DNA of 64,000 bases. It comes from an uncultured Planctomycetota bacterium (lineage in GTDB: Bacteria > Planctomycetota > Phycisphaerae > UBA1845 > Fen-1342). Below the pieces are notes generated by a model. That model was not told the origin of the DNA. It did not search any database and saw only the letters and a program-made list of their open reading frames with translations. Positions 26,537-35,632 of the stretch are shown here, piece by piece. Both the position numbers and the translations under genes were made by a program. Position 1 is the stretch's first letter. Each line of letters opens with the position of its first letter. The DNA lies in assembly GCA_900696525.1 (NCBI GenBank), contig CAADGL010000021.1:124001-188000 (forward strand), given 5' to 3'.

Positions 26537-28066
26537 TCAGAAGCCGAGCGGCAGGCCGAGCCACATCCACAGGGTGAGCAGCGCGCTCCAGCCGATCATG
26601 AAGGTGATGGTGTACGGCAGCATGGTCGCGACCAGCGTGCCGATGCCGGCGCCGCGGTCATAGCGTCTGAAGAAGGCGATGATGAGCGGAAAATAGGACA
26701 TCATGGGCGTGATGATGTTCGTGCAACTGTCGCCGATGCGGTAGGCGGCCTGGACGAGCGCCGGGTCGTAGCCGAGGATCATCAGCATGGGCACGAAGAC
26801 CGGCGCCATGACGGCCCACTTGGCCGAGGCGCTGCCGAGGAAGAGGTTAATGACCGCCGACAGCAGCACCAGCGCCAGCATCAGCGGCACGGCGCCGAGC
26901 TGCGACGATTGCAGCAGATCGGCGCCCTTGACCGCGAGGATCAGCCCGAGGTTGGTCCAGTCGAAATAGGCCACGAACTGCGCCGCGAAGAACACCAGCA
27001 CCAGGTACTCGCCCAGCGTCGACATGGCCTTGCCCATGCCCTTCATCACGTCCGCGTCATTGCGGATCGTGCGGGCCGCCACGCCGTACGCGAGCCCGCA
27101 CAGCGCTCCGGACAGGAAGATGATCGCGACGATGCTGCGCATGAAGGGCGAGCGCAACAGGTCGCCGTCGGGGCCGCGCAGGAAGCCGCTTTCCGGCACG
27201 GTCCCGAGCAGCAGCACCGCCACGATGGCCAGCGCCGTCAACAGCGCGAAGACCAGCCCGCGGCGCTCCGCCGTCGTGAGCGAGCGCAGCTCCTCGGTGG
27301 GCGGCGCGGCCGCCTGCGGATCGCCGTCGCCGCTCCAGCGTCCGAGCCGCGGCACGGTGACGCGCTCGGTCACCCAGGCGCCGAGGGCCGTGACGAGGAA
27401 GGTCGAGGCGAACATGAAGAAGTAGTTGCAGGCCGGGTTCACCTCGGCGTCGGGCTTGACGATTCGGGCGGCCTCTTCCGTCAGCCCGGCCAGCAGCGGG
27501 TCGATCGTCCCCAGCAGCAGGTTCGCGCTGTATCCGCCCGAGACGCCCGCGAAGCCCGCCGCCAGCCCGGCCACCGGGTGCCGCCCCGCCGCCTGGAAGA
27601 TCATGCCCGAGAGCGGCACGAGCAGCACGTAGCCGATCTCGCTGGCGGCGTTCGAGAGCACGCCGGCGAAGACCACGACGATCGTCAGCAGGCTGCGCGG
27701 CGCGGAAGTGACCAGCAGCCGCATCACGGCGCCGATCAGCCCGCTGGACTCGGCGACGGAGATCCCGAGCAGGGCGACGAGCACGGTGCCGAGCGGCGCG
27801 AACTTCGTGAAGTTCACGACCATTTCCTGGAGGATGCGGTGCAGCCCGGCCACGGTCAGCAGGCTGACCGGCTCGATCATCTTGTGCGTGCCCGGGTGCT
27901 CGACGGCCAGCCCCGCCCGAGCCGCGAGGTCCGACAGCACGATGATGACCAGGGCGAAGATCAGGAACAGCGTCGCAGGGTGCGGAAGCATGTTGCCGCC
28001 GCGCTCCACCACGTACAGAAACGTCCCCAGCCAGCCGCGTCGGGCCGTGGTCGCACGGTCGCTCAT
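26537..28066 (-). CDS. AbgT family transporter
   Basis: [65 protein letters not shown]. Confidence 0.92.
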   Translation of the reverse strand: MSDRATTARRGWLGTFLYVVERGGNMLPHPATLFLIFALVIIVLSDLAARAGLAVEHPGTHKMIEPVSLLTVAGLHRILQEMVVNFTKFAPLGTVLVALLGISVAESSGLIGAVMRLLVTSAPRSLLTIVVVFAGVLSNAASEIGYVLLVPLSGMIFQAAGRHPVAGLAAGFAGVSGGYSANLLLGTIDPLLAGLTEEAARIVKPDAEVNPACNYFFMFASTFLVTALGAWVTERVTVPRLGRWSGDGDPQAAAPPTEELRSLTTAERRGLVFALLTALAIVAVLLLGTVPESGFLRGPDGDLLRSPFMRSIVAIIFLSGALCGLAYGVAARTIRNDADVMKGMGKAMSTLGEYLVLVFFAAQFVAYFDWTNLGLILAVKGADLLQSSQLGAVPLMLALVLLSAVINLFLGSASAKWAVMAPVFVPMLMILGYDPALVQAAYRIGDSCTNIITPMMSYFPLIIAFFRRYDRGAGIGTLVATMLPYTITFMIGWSALLTLWMWLGLPLGF

Positions 28067-28249
28067 GTCAGACGGCCTCCCTCGGATGCCCTGTCGGAGT
28101 CACGGCCAGCCGCGAGCGCGGGCGTGTGACGTGTCCGACCTGGCGACAGGCTATGTCACTCGCTGGCGCTCGCGACTCGTCGGCGTGAAGCGGCTCGGTT
28201 ACGCGGCCGTGGTGCGTTGATTGCGCTCGCGCGTCGGCTCCGCTTCCGC

Positions 28250-29341
28250 TCACCCCGCGTACACCCCCGGCGTCGCGACGTGCCGCGCCTTGCCGCCGCG
28301 GTCGCAGAGCGCCATCTTGCCCGGACGCCGAAGCGACGCGCCGCCGAACTGGCCGTCCTTGCGCAGGGCGTACAGGTTGAGGTCGAAATCGGGCTCGCCG
28401 GCGGCGTTGCGCAGGCGCTTCTCGGTCTTGGCGGCGACGCGGCGCAGGGCTTCCAGGCAGGCCTCCTCGGGCGAGCGCCCCTGCCGCATCAGCTCGACCG
28501 CGGTGAACGACGTGAGGTTCTGGAGGTTGGCCTCGCCGCGGCCGGTGCTGCCGGCGGCGCCGACGTCGTTATCGACGTAGAGGCCCGCGCCGATGATGGG
28601 CGAGTCTCCGACGCGTCCGGGAATCTTGTACGACAGGCCGGAGGTCGTCGTGCAGCCGGCGAGGTCGCCGCTCGCGGTCAGGCCGAGGCAGTTGATCGTG
28701 CCCCAGGTCCACTCGGGCGCCAGGACCGGCGCCGGGCGGCGCCGGTGCGCTCGGCTGGAGGGGTCGCCGCTCTCTTCGGGAGATAGCCAGTCGTCGTCCT
28801 TCGAGAGGTTCTCCTTCCAGCGCAGCCACTGGGCGCGGGCGGCGTCGGTGAGCAGGTCTTCTTCCTTGAAGCCGTGAGCCAGGGCGAAGCGTCGCGCCCC
28901 GTCGCCCACGAGCAGCACGTGGTCGGTGCGGCGCATCACGAGCAGCGCGACTTTCGACGGGTTGCGGATGCGCTCGATGGCCGCAACCGCGCCGGCCTTG
29001 TGCGTGGGCCCGTGCATGACGCTCGCGTCGAGCTGCACGACGCCTTCCTCGTTCGGCAGGCCGCCGAGACCGACGGAGTGATCGTTCGGGTCGTCCTCGA
29101 CCAGGGCGACGCCCGCCACGACCGCGTCGACCGGGTCGTTGCCGGCGAGCATCAGCTCCATCGCCTTTTCGCACGCGGCCAGGCCATTGCTGCTCGCGAC
29201 GACCAGCGGACGGCCCGCCGCTCCACCGGGCGCGCCCCCGGGCCCGGCGGCCTGCTGCCCCAGGGCGCGGCCCACGCCGCCCAGCCCCGCCGCCGCGACG
29301 CCGGCGGCCGCCTGCACGAAGTCACGACGGCTGATGTTCAT
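28250..29341 (-). CDS. N(4)-(beta-N-acetylglucosaminyl)-L-asparaginase, Tat signal
   Basis: MNISRRDFVQAAAGVAAAG Tat signal; TWGTINCLGLTASGDLAGCTTTSGLSYKIPGRVGDSPIIGAGLYVDNDVGAAGSTGRGE. Confidence 0.92.
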   Translation of the reverse strand: MNISRRDFVQAAAGVAAAGLGGVGRALGQQAAGPGGAPGGAAGRPLVVASSNGLAACEKAMELMLAGNDPVDAVVAGVALVEDDPNDHSVGLGGLPNEEGVVQLDASVMHGPTHKAGAVAAIERIRNPSKVALLVMRRTDHVLLVGDGARRFALAHGFKEEDLLTDAARAQWLRWKENLSKDDDWLSPEESGDPSSRAHRRRPAPVLAPEWTWGTINCLGLTASGDLAGCTTTSGLSYKIPGRVGDSPIIGAGLYVDNDVGAAGSTGRGEANLQNLTSFTAVELMRQGRSPEEACLEALRRVAAKTEKRLRNAAGEPDFDLNLYALRKDGQFGGASLRRPGKMALCDRGGKARHVATPGVYAG

Positions 29342-30165
29342 GCTGTCTCCAGTGATGAGCCCGGGGGCTCTGGGGAGCCAGGGGGGCCGGCCTTCGGACG
29401 GTCCTCATTCAAGCGTCCGGCCAACGCCTGGTTGACGAAATGCCCGATCATGGCGAGCACGAGCAGCGTCAGCGCGACGCCGGCCCAGAAGTACCACCAG
29501 GGCGCGCCGGTCTCGCTCAGGTCTTTGAGGTGCGCACCGACGTAAATCATCGCGGCGGTGCGCGGCGCCATGCCCAGCAGCGTCCCCAGCAGGTAGGCGC
29601 TCAGTGGCACCCGCGTCGCGGCCAGCACAAGGTTCGTCAGCGCAAAGGGCGAGTTCGGCGGCAGGCGCAGCAGCGTGATCGTCAGCAGCGTGCGCCAGTA
29701 TCCGACGCCCAGCAGGCTCTTGTGAATGGCCCGCGCCCGCGGGTGTTCGGCGATGACGCGCAGCGCCCGGTCGCCCGCGACCGTCCGCGCCACCACGTAG
29801 CCCAGCGCCGCCGCGCCGACGAATCCGGCCATCGCGGCCGGGAAGCCGAGGGCGAAACGGAAGGCGTAGCCGCCCATGAGCGCGGTGATGTGCGTCGGGA
29901 GCAGCGCGAGCCCGGCGGCGGCGACGAAGGCGGCGATGTAGAGCACCAGGCCGAGCTGCTGGTGGCTGAGCAGCCACTCGGCGGCGGGCTCGCGATAGGC
30001 CAGCAGGGCGAAACCACCGATCGGCGGCAGCGTGCAGGCGATGATCGCCAGGACGCTGAGCGACCCGAGCTGCCGCACGACGCCGCCGATGGTCGCGGTA
30101 GGCGGCGCGCTCGCGGACGTGCTCGCGGCGACGGCGGTGTCGTCGCGGTCGGACGAGGGGCTCAC
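29338..30165 (-). CDS. TVP38/TMEM64 family membrane protein
   Basis: Hydrophobic; GYAFRFALGFPAAMAGFVGAAALGYVVAR; LRLPPNSPFALTNLVLAATRVPLSAYLLGTLLGMAPRTAAMIYVGA. Confidence 0.8.
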   Translation of the reverse strand: MSPSSDRDDTAVAASTSASAPPTATIGGVVRQLGSLSVLAIIACTLPPIGGFALLAYREPAAEWLLSHQQLGLVLYIAAFVAAAGLALLPTHITALMGGYAFRFALGFPAAMAGFVGAAALGYVVARTVAGDRALRVIAEHPRARAIHKSLLGVGYWRTLLTITLLRLPPNSPFALTNLVLAATRVPLSAYLLGTLLGMAPRTAAMIYVGAHLKDLSETGAPWWYFWAGVALTLLVLAMIGHFVNQALAGRLNEDRPKAGPPGSPEPPGSSLETA

Positions 30166-31958
30166 CGGCTTTCCTGCGCCTGGTTGAGCATGGGATAGCG
30201 GAACCCGGAGACGCCCTGGCCGTTCTGGTTCGACACGCTGGTGATGACCTCGCCGCCCTTGACGATGAACAGCAGGCCCAGGACGGTGCCCTCGGCCTGA
30301 AGCTCAGCGCTCTGAATGGACGTGAAGTTGAGCGTGCCGTAGAAGCCGCTTGGCTCGCTCGGCGGGACGCCGGTGTAGTACAGCTCGATGTGCCGGCGGT
30401 CGCCGCGCTGCACGATGGCGTAGTAGCCGGCGAGCGGATAGGTCTCGCCCGACTCGCTGGCGCACTTGTACTGGTTGACGTTGAGGGCGACGTAGTTGAA
30501 GACCTGGCCGGCGAGCGTCAGCGCCTTCTTCGGGTAATACTGGAGCTGGAACAGGCGGTAGCCGCCGTCCGGTATCTTGATCTTCTCGACCTCTTCGTCG
30601 CCCAATTGCGGCTCGAGACGCGCGACCTCGCCCACGATCCGCCCGGACTTGAACATCCGGCCGGAGAGCTCGCCGCCGGCCCGGCGGATCGACGCCACCG
30701 ACATCTTGATCGGCAGGTTGTCGACGTCGCCCGTGCGGCCGTGCTCGATCGCGTCGATGAAGCGGAAGGCGCCGCTGGCCTGCACCTGGGCCCGTTCCTC
30801 GGGTGAGAGCAGCGGCGGCAGCGGCGGGGCGGCCTTGGCCAGGTACTGCGGCTCGGCCTGCCGCAGGGCGGCGCGGGCGTGCCGGCGGTACTCGACGAAG
30901 CGCGGCTTGAACTCCTGCGGCGTTTCGAAATAGGCGTCGATGACGTTCTCATCGACGGACAGGCGGAAGTTGTTGTCGGGTTCGACGATGCGCGGCTTGC
31001 CGCTGATGCGGTGCTCGACGTTCGCCAGGATGATCGGCGTGACCTGCATCGGCCGGCCGCCCGGGCCGTCGCCGACCAGGCGGATCATGGTCGGGCGGAA
31101 CAGGTGCGCCAGGATGCCGCCGTCGCGATCGGCGGCTGAGGGCCGCAGCTCCAGGCGGGTGACGACGAACTTGTTGCCGGGGAGCGGCGCGACGGGCTTG
31201 TCGGTGGAGAAAGGCGGGTAGGGCTTGTCGCGGGTCGGGACGTCGGCGCGGTAGCGGGCGGCGACGGGCTCGGTCTGCTCCCACCAGTTCTGGACCGCCA
31301 GCCCGTCCTTCGTGCCGTCGCCTTTCTTGTCGCGGTAGACCGCGGGAGTGGACTCCCACTGCACGGTGTTGTTGGTGAAGAAGACCCAATCGGTGAAGCT
31401 GGGGTAAACGCTGGCCAGCGAAGTCTGCGAGCTCATGCTGCCGGCGCTGAGCTGGTTGACGAGCCAGACGGTGAAGTCATCGCTGCGCAGCCAGAGCGCG
31501 CGGCGCTCGAAGAACGCCAGGTCCGGCCGGTCCGGATGCTTCTCGTCGGGCTGGCGCTCGTAGCGCGAGAACATCAGCACGCGCCCGCCGATCGGCAGCA
31601 TCAGCACGCAGATGACCATCACGCCCACGCAGATCTGCGCGTTGATGAAGCCCAGCACGCCTGCCCCGGCCCAGTCCACGGCCGCGGGCAAGGTCACGTT
31701 CCCGCGGATCAGGTTGTCGGCCGCGACGCGCAGGCCCGTCAGGCTGAGCACGAACAGCAGCAGCAGCGCCGTCGGCTCGGCGTAGGCCGGGTGAAAGGAC
31801 TTCGCCAGCAGCCCGGCCACCGGCTCGAAAAAACCGAAGGCGATCAGGGCCGCCACGATCGTGCAGCCGAGGTTGATGATCCCGCTGAAGAATCCGAAAA
31901 CGGTCTGCATGAAGGTGATCAGCAGCACCAGGATCAGAGAGATCAGATTCAACGCCAT
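30162..31958 (-). CDS. CvpA-like membrane protein with large C-terminal domain of unknown function
   Basis: MALNLISLILVLLITFMQTVFGFFSGIINLGCTIVAALIAFGFFEPVAGLL; multiple TM helices then ~430 aa soluble part. Confidence 0.65.
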   Translation of the reverse strand: MALNLISLILVLLITFMQTVFGFFSGIINLGCTIVAALIAFGFFEPVAGLLAKSFHPAYAEPTALLLLFVLSLTGLRVAADNLIRGNVTLPAAVDWAGAGVLGFINAQICVGVMVICVLMLPIGGRVLMFSRYERQPDEKHPDRPDLAFFERRALWLRSDDFTVWLVNQLSAGSMSSQTSLASVYPSFTDWVFFTNNTVQWESTPAVYRDKKGDGTKDGLAVQNWWEQTEPVAARYRADVPTRDKPYPPFSTDKPVAPLPGNKFVVTRLELRPSAADRDGGILAHLFRPTMIRLVGDGPGGRPMQVTPIILANVEHRISGKPRIVEPDNNFRLSVDENVIDAYFETPQEFKPRFVEYRRHARAALRQAEPQYLAKAAPPLPPLLSPEERAQVQASGAFRFIDAIEHGRTGDVDNLPIKMSVASIRRAGGELSGRMFKSGRIVGEVARLEPQLGDEEVEKIKIPDGGYRLFQLQYYPKKALTLAGQVFNYVALNVNQYKCASESGETYPLAGYYAIVQRGDRRHIELYYTGVPPSEPSGFYGTLNFTSIQSAELQAEGTVLGLLFIVKGGEVITSVSNQNGQGVSGFRYPMLNQAQESR

Positions 31959-31962
31959 GTTC

Positions 31963-33666
31963 TCACCTCGTCGCCTTCTGCGCCGCCCCGCCCGACGGAG
32001 CCGCCGGCGCGCCTCCCGCCGACGCCGCGGGCGGCCGCGTGGCCCGCACGACCTCTTCGATGCTCGTGATGCCATCGAAGACCTTTTGCAGCGCCTGCTG
32101 CTGGAGCCCCGGCACGCCCTGCTTGAGACAGTGCGCCTGGATGTCGTTGATCGACCCGCCCGCCGCCAGCACCTGCCGCAGGCCGTCGTCAACCGTGACG
32201 ATGTGGAAGATGCCGGTGCGCCCCGTGTACCCCGTGCCCTGGCAGGCCTGGCACAGGACCGGGTTCCCGTGCTTGTCGAACTGCGGCTCCGGCGGCCGGT
32301 AGAGGACCTTGTCCCCCGGAAGGTTGAGTTTGCGGAGGGTGGCGGCGTCCGGCTTGTAGGGCGTCTTGCAGGCCATGCACAGGACGCGCACCAGCCGCTG
32401 GTGCAGCACCGCCAGCAACCCGCGGGCCGCGAGCTTGCTGTCGCCGATACCCGCCAGGCCGCGCTTGAACGCGTCCCAGATATCGGCGGCGGGCATGCCG
32501 ACGTAGACCTTCTGTTTCTCGACGGCGGCCCTGGCCGCGGCGGGCATGCTGCCGCGCTCGCGCAGCTCGGGCAGCACGATGACGTTCGGATCGGACCGCA
32601 CGACCTTCTGGAGCTCGCCCGTGAACGTGCGGTCGTCGGCGGGCTCGAAGAGCCGCTGGGTAATGTTGTCGACGTCCAGCTCGCGCACGTACTCCAGCAT
32701 CTGGATATTGAGCAGGAAGGCGTCGTGGCTCCGCGCCAGGGCGTACACCGTCGTCGTCAGCCCGCCGCCCTTCGGCGCCGTCACCAGCACCAGGCCCTTG
32801 TCCGCGTCCATGAAGTGCCGGACCTGCTCCATCTGCTTTTCGGTGAAGCCCAGGTCGGCGACCTTGAAGCCCCTCTCGCGCCCGATCACCCGCACGGCCA
32901 GACGCTCGCCCGCCGTCGAGCCGTTGCTCTGGATCGTCAGCTCGTACTTGTTCTCGCCGATGGCGGCCTGGAGCTTGCCCATCTGCGGCTTGCGGCGTTC
33001 CTCCACGTTGAGGCCGGCGAGCTGCTTGAGAAAGAGCAGGATGTTGTCGCCCTCGGCACGACCGATCGGCTCTCGCTCGGAGACGACGCCATCGACGGAG
33101 TAGCTGATCTGGCACGCCTGACCGGCTGGAGAGAGCTGCGCCAGGTTGGCGCGGCGCCACAGCATGTCGAAGAGCAGGTCCTGTGTCAGCCGGTAGCGCT
33201 CGCGGCCTTCGTCGTCCTCGGGAATCCGCACCGTCTTGCGGTCCGCGCCGACCAGCTTCACGCGCTCCTTGACTTCCACCTGCTTGGCCTTCTTCTTTCC
33301 GGCGAGGCCCTCGGTCATAACCTTCTTGAGGTGCGCCGCCGTCAGCACCTTGTCCTCCGGCTCAACCAGGCCGTTGCGGTGGATGACGTACGACAGCGAG
33401 ACCGCGAGCTGCACGACGGCGTAGCCGCCGAGCGCCCCCCAGAAATTCGGCACGAACAGCAGCAGGCACAGGGCCAGCAGCCCGCCGAAGACGTTCACCA
33501 TGTTCCAGATCGCGCGGTACGTGTTGACGGCGATGGCGTCCTTGTCCGCCCACTGGGCGTAGAACGCCCAGACGGCGATCAGCACGACCACCGCCACCAG
33601 CTTCAGCGGGTGAACGTAAACCGACGACTCGGGCAACTGCGCCAGCAGATCGGGCGATGCCAGCAT
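31963..33666 (-). CDS. membrane-anchored GspE/PilB-like protein with degenerate Walker A
   Basis: N-terminal TM helices; APKGGGLTTTVYALAR in place of GPTGSGKTTT; RSDPNVIVLPELRERG; CMACKTPY...CQACQGTGYTGRTGIF zinc motif. Confidence 0.8.
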   Translation of the reverse strand: MLASPDLLAQLPESSVYVHPLKLVAVVVLIAVWAFYAQWADKDAIAVNTYRAIWNMVNVFGGLLALCLLLFVPNFWGALGGYAVVQLAVSLSYVIHRNGLVEPEDKVLTAAHLKKVMTEGLAGKKKAKQVEVKERVKLVGADRKTVRIPEDDEGRERYRLTQDLLFDMLWRRANLAQLSPAGQACQISYSVDGVVSEREPIGRAEGDNILLFLKQLAGLNVEERRKPQMGKLQAAIGENKYELTIQSNGSTAGERLAVRVIGRERGFKVADLGFTEKQMEQVRHFMDADKGLVLVTAPKGGGLTTTVYALARSHDAFLLNIQMLEYVRELDVDNITQRLFEPADDRTFTGELQKVVRSDPNVIVLPELRERGSMPAAARAAVEKQKVYVGMPAADIWDAFKRGLAGIGDSKLAARGLLAVLHQRLVRVLCMACKTPYKPDAATLRKLNLPGDKVLYRPPEPQFDKHGNPVLCQACQGTGYTGRTGIFHIVTVDDGLRQVLAAGGSINDIQAHCLKQGVPGLQQQALQKVFDGITSIEEVVRATRPPAASAGGAPAAPSGGAAQKATR

Positions 33667-34118
33667 GAACTCTCCTGTCTCGCCGCTCGCCGGGCCGGCC
33701 AGGCGCCCGCCGGAGTCGCGCGGCGCGCACGGCTCCGTTGCGCCGGCAACCCGGGGAAAACGCCACCCGCCGGGCCCGCCAAGCGCCCAACGGCCACGAA
33801 CTGTCGAGTCTACCGCGCCCCGGAAGGCATTTCCACGCCCCCTCAGCGAGGCGGTACCCCGGGCCGGCGTCACGTCCCCGTTACGGAAACAGCCCACGCG
33901 ATATCCCGGATATCGACCACGAGCAGCGGGTGCAGCTCGATGATTCGTCGATGTGGGCACCGACCGGTGCTGTGTTCGCGCCGATTGTCTCGGCTCACGG
34001 GTTCTCCTTCCTCGCGTGCGTGGGCTCAAGGGAGAGGAGTTGCTCACGGATGCCGGGAGCCGACGGGCCGAGATTCACATGGGAGTCGAGGCCCGTCGGG
34101 GCACCCGCGCCGAACGAC

Positions 34119-35366
34119 TCAGGCCCGACTGGCCAGCGGGTGCTTGAGCAACACGGCGCTCGGGACCACGGGGAACTGCAAGCGGACGCGGTAAACGTCG
34201 AACTGCCGCCCATCCCAGCCCAGACGCTCGAACGCGTATTCGATCAGTCGGGTGTAGCGAGGGACTTCCGGTGTGCGCACAACCTCCGGGCCGCAGCCGA
34301 GGTAGCGAACGCCTTCGTGAACAGGAAGCCGATCGGACTCCTCATAGTGGCAGTCCAGCTCCGCGGCGAACAGCTCACTGAAGAGCTCCACGTGCGGCGT
34401 GATTCGACCGAAAAGCTCGCGGTGGATGATCAGATCGAAGATCGATGCCTCGCAGGGTGTACGCATGCGGGCCCTGACAACGAACTGCCAATCGCGTTCG
34501 GCGCGGTAGCGCGACCCGATGCCACGCACGGTTTCACCGATCATGCACGTATGGGAGGCGGTGTTGCCAACCGGAGCCTCCGCTAACTCGTATTCGACCG
34601 CTCCGCGCGGTCCGCTGACCCGCTGAAAGCGCGGCAGCAGCTTCGAGCAGAACTGGCTCAACAGCGGGAGGTCGGCTCCTCCGGGCTGGGACGGAGCGCT
34701 CGGATCAAGGGGCTCACGCGCGAACGACGTACGCAGCTCCCCCACATCGTTAACGCTGTACAGTCGAGCGATCCGCCACGGGACATGGGGGCGAATCCGA
34801 CGCAGGTTGACAAAACCGCGGATGACGGCAACGTCGAGCAGGTCCTCGTTCGCCGAACCGTTAACGAGATAGGTGTCCAGCTGGGTCGCCGCCTGCACAC
34901 CCCAGAGGTAACTGTTAGCCTGGAACGCCTGCTTGCGGTGCTCCATGTCGGCTCTTGCGGCATTCTCCCTGACGTACCCTGCCAACATCATGCCGAACGA
35001 CTTGCGGTCACCGGCATGGACCTGGATCAACGCGCGGAAATCCTGGAAGGCCTTCCGGGCCGCCTCGATGGACGCGCGCGGCGCATGGCAGCGCGAGGCC
35101 GCACGCAGGAAGATGTTGACGCCGGCGCTGCCCGGAAGGACGCGGGCCGCGGCAAACGGATCGTTTCCTTCGATGAACTTGCTGATCTTCCAGGCCAGCG
35201 TCCGATCGATGCCAAGCACCTCCGCAAGCTGGCTACGGCGTGAAAGCCGCGAGACGGGGAGCGGGTCCAGCACGTCGGCGAACGCACTGCGCAATCGGGC
35301 GATAACCTGGGTGGCATGGCTCGCGAACGAAAGGTCGCCGTCGGCTTTCGAGGCGCTCTTCTGCAT
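34119..35366 (-). CDS. hypothetical protein with possible N-terminal helix-turn-helix
   Basis: MQKSASKADGDLSFAS...RRSQLAEVLGIDRTLAWKISKFIEGNDPFAAARVLPG; no recognisable family; ORF may start at 35420. Confidence 0.6.
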   Translation of the reverse strand: MQKSASKADGDLSFASHATQVIARLRSAFADVLDPLPVSRLSRRSQLAEVLGIDRTLAWKISKFIEGNDPFAAARVLPGSAGVNIFLRAASRCHAPRASIEAARKAFQDFRALIQVHAGDRKSFGMMLAGYVRENAARADMEHRKQAFQANSYLWGVQAATQLDTYLVNGSANEDLLDVAVIRGFVNLRRIRPHVPWRIARLYSVNDVGELRTSFAREPLDPSAPSQPGGADLPLLSQFCSKLLPRFQRVSGPRGAVEYELAEAPVGNTASHTCMIGETVRGIGSRYRAERDWQFVVRARMRTPCEASIFDLIIHRELFGRITPHVELFSELFAAELDCHYEESDRLPVHEGVRYLGCGPEVVRTPEVPRYTRLIEYAFERLGWDGRQFDVYRVRLQFPVVPSAVLLKHPLASRA

Positions 35367-35372
35367 GCCGTC

Positions 35373-35401
35373 ACAATACCGTCTATAAACACATGTGTCA
35401 A
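35373..35401 (-). promoter_or_regulatory. candidate sigma70-type promoter for the 34119..35366 gene
   Basis: On minus strand TTGACA (35401-35396), 17-nt spacer, TATTGT (35378-35373). Confidence 0.45.
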
Positions 35402-35442
35402 CATCACGGTTAGATATCATGTAAGTGCATGTTATTAAATAA

Positions 35443-35470
35443 GCTAGATATCTCTGTAGAACTATCTAGC
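35443..35470. promoter_or_regulatory. perfect inverted repeat, candidate operator
   Basis: GCTAGATA (35443-35450)/TATCTAGC (35463-35470), 12-nt spacer, in an AT-rich divergent intergenic region. Confidence 0.55.
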
Positions 35471-35488
35471 ACGGTTTTCAAAAACGTA

Positions 35489-35517
35489 TTGACAAACCAG
35501 CCGGACGGCCGTAAAAT
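35489..35517 (+). promoter_or_regulatory. candidate sigma70-type promoter for the 35633..36790 gene
   Basis: TTGACA (35489-35494), exactly 17-nt spacer, TAAAAT (35512-35517). Confidence 0.65.
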
Positions 35518-35632
35518 CGGACCTATTCGTGGTCAGCCTCGTGACCTTGCGCTGACCGAGTCGGCGGACGCACGCTGCGTTCGCCGGTCGGCGATCCAGG
35601 CTAGGGCTCGAAAAAAAAGGGAGGATCTTGAG

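Noticed and set aside
31963-33666. Bona fide type II secretion or type IV pilus locus
   Set aside because: Only one GspE-like gene, with degenerate P-loop, and no gspD/F/G or pilC/Q homologs in the window.
31861-34194. 777-aa plus-strand ORF
   Set aside because: Antisense to the GspE-like gene; no recognisable motif.
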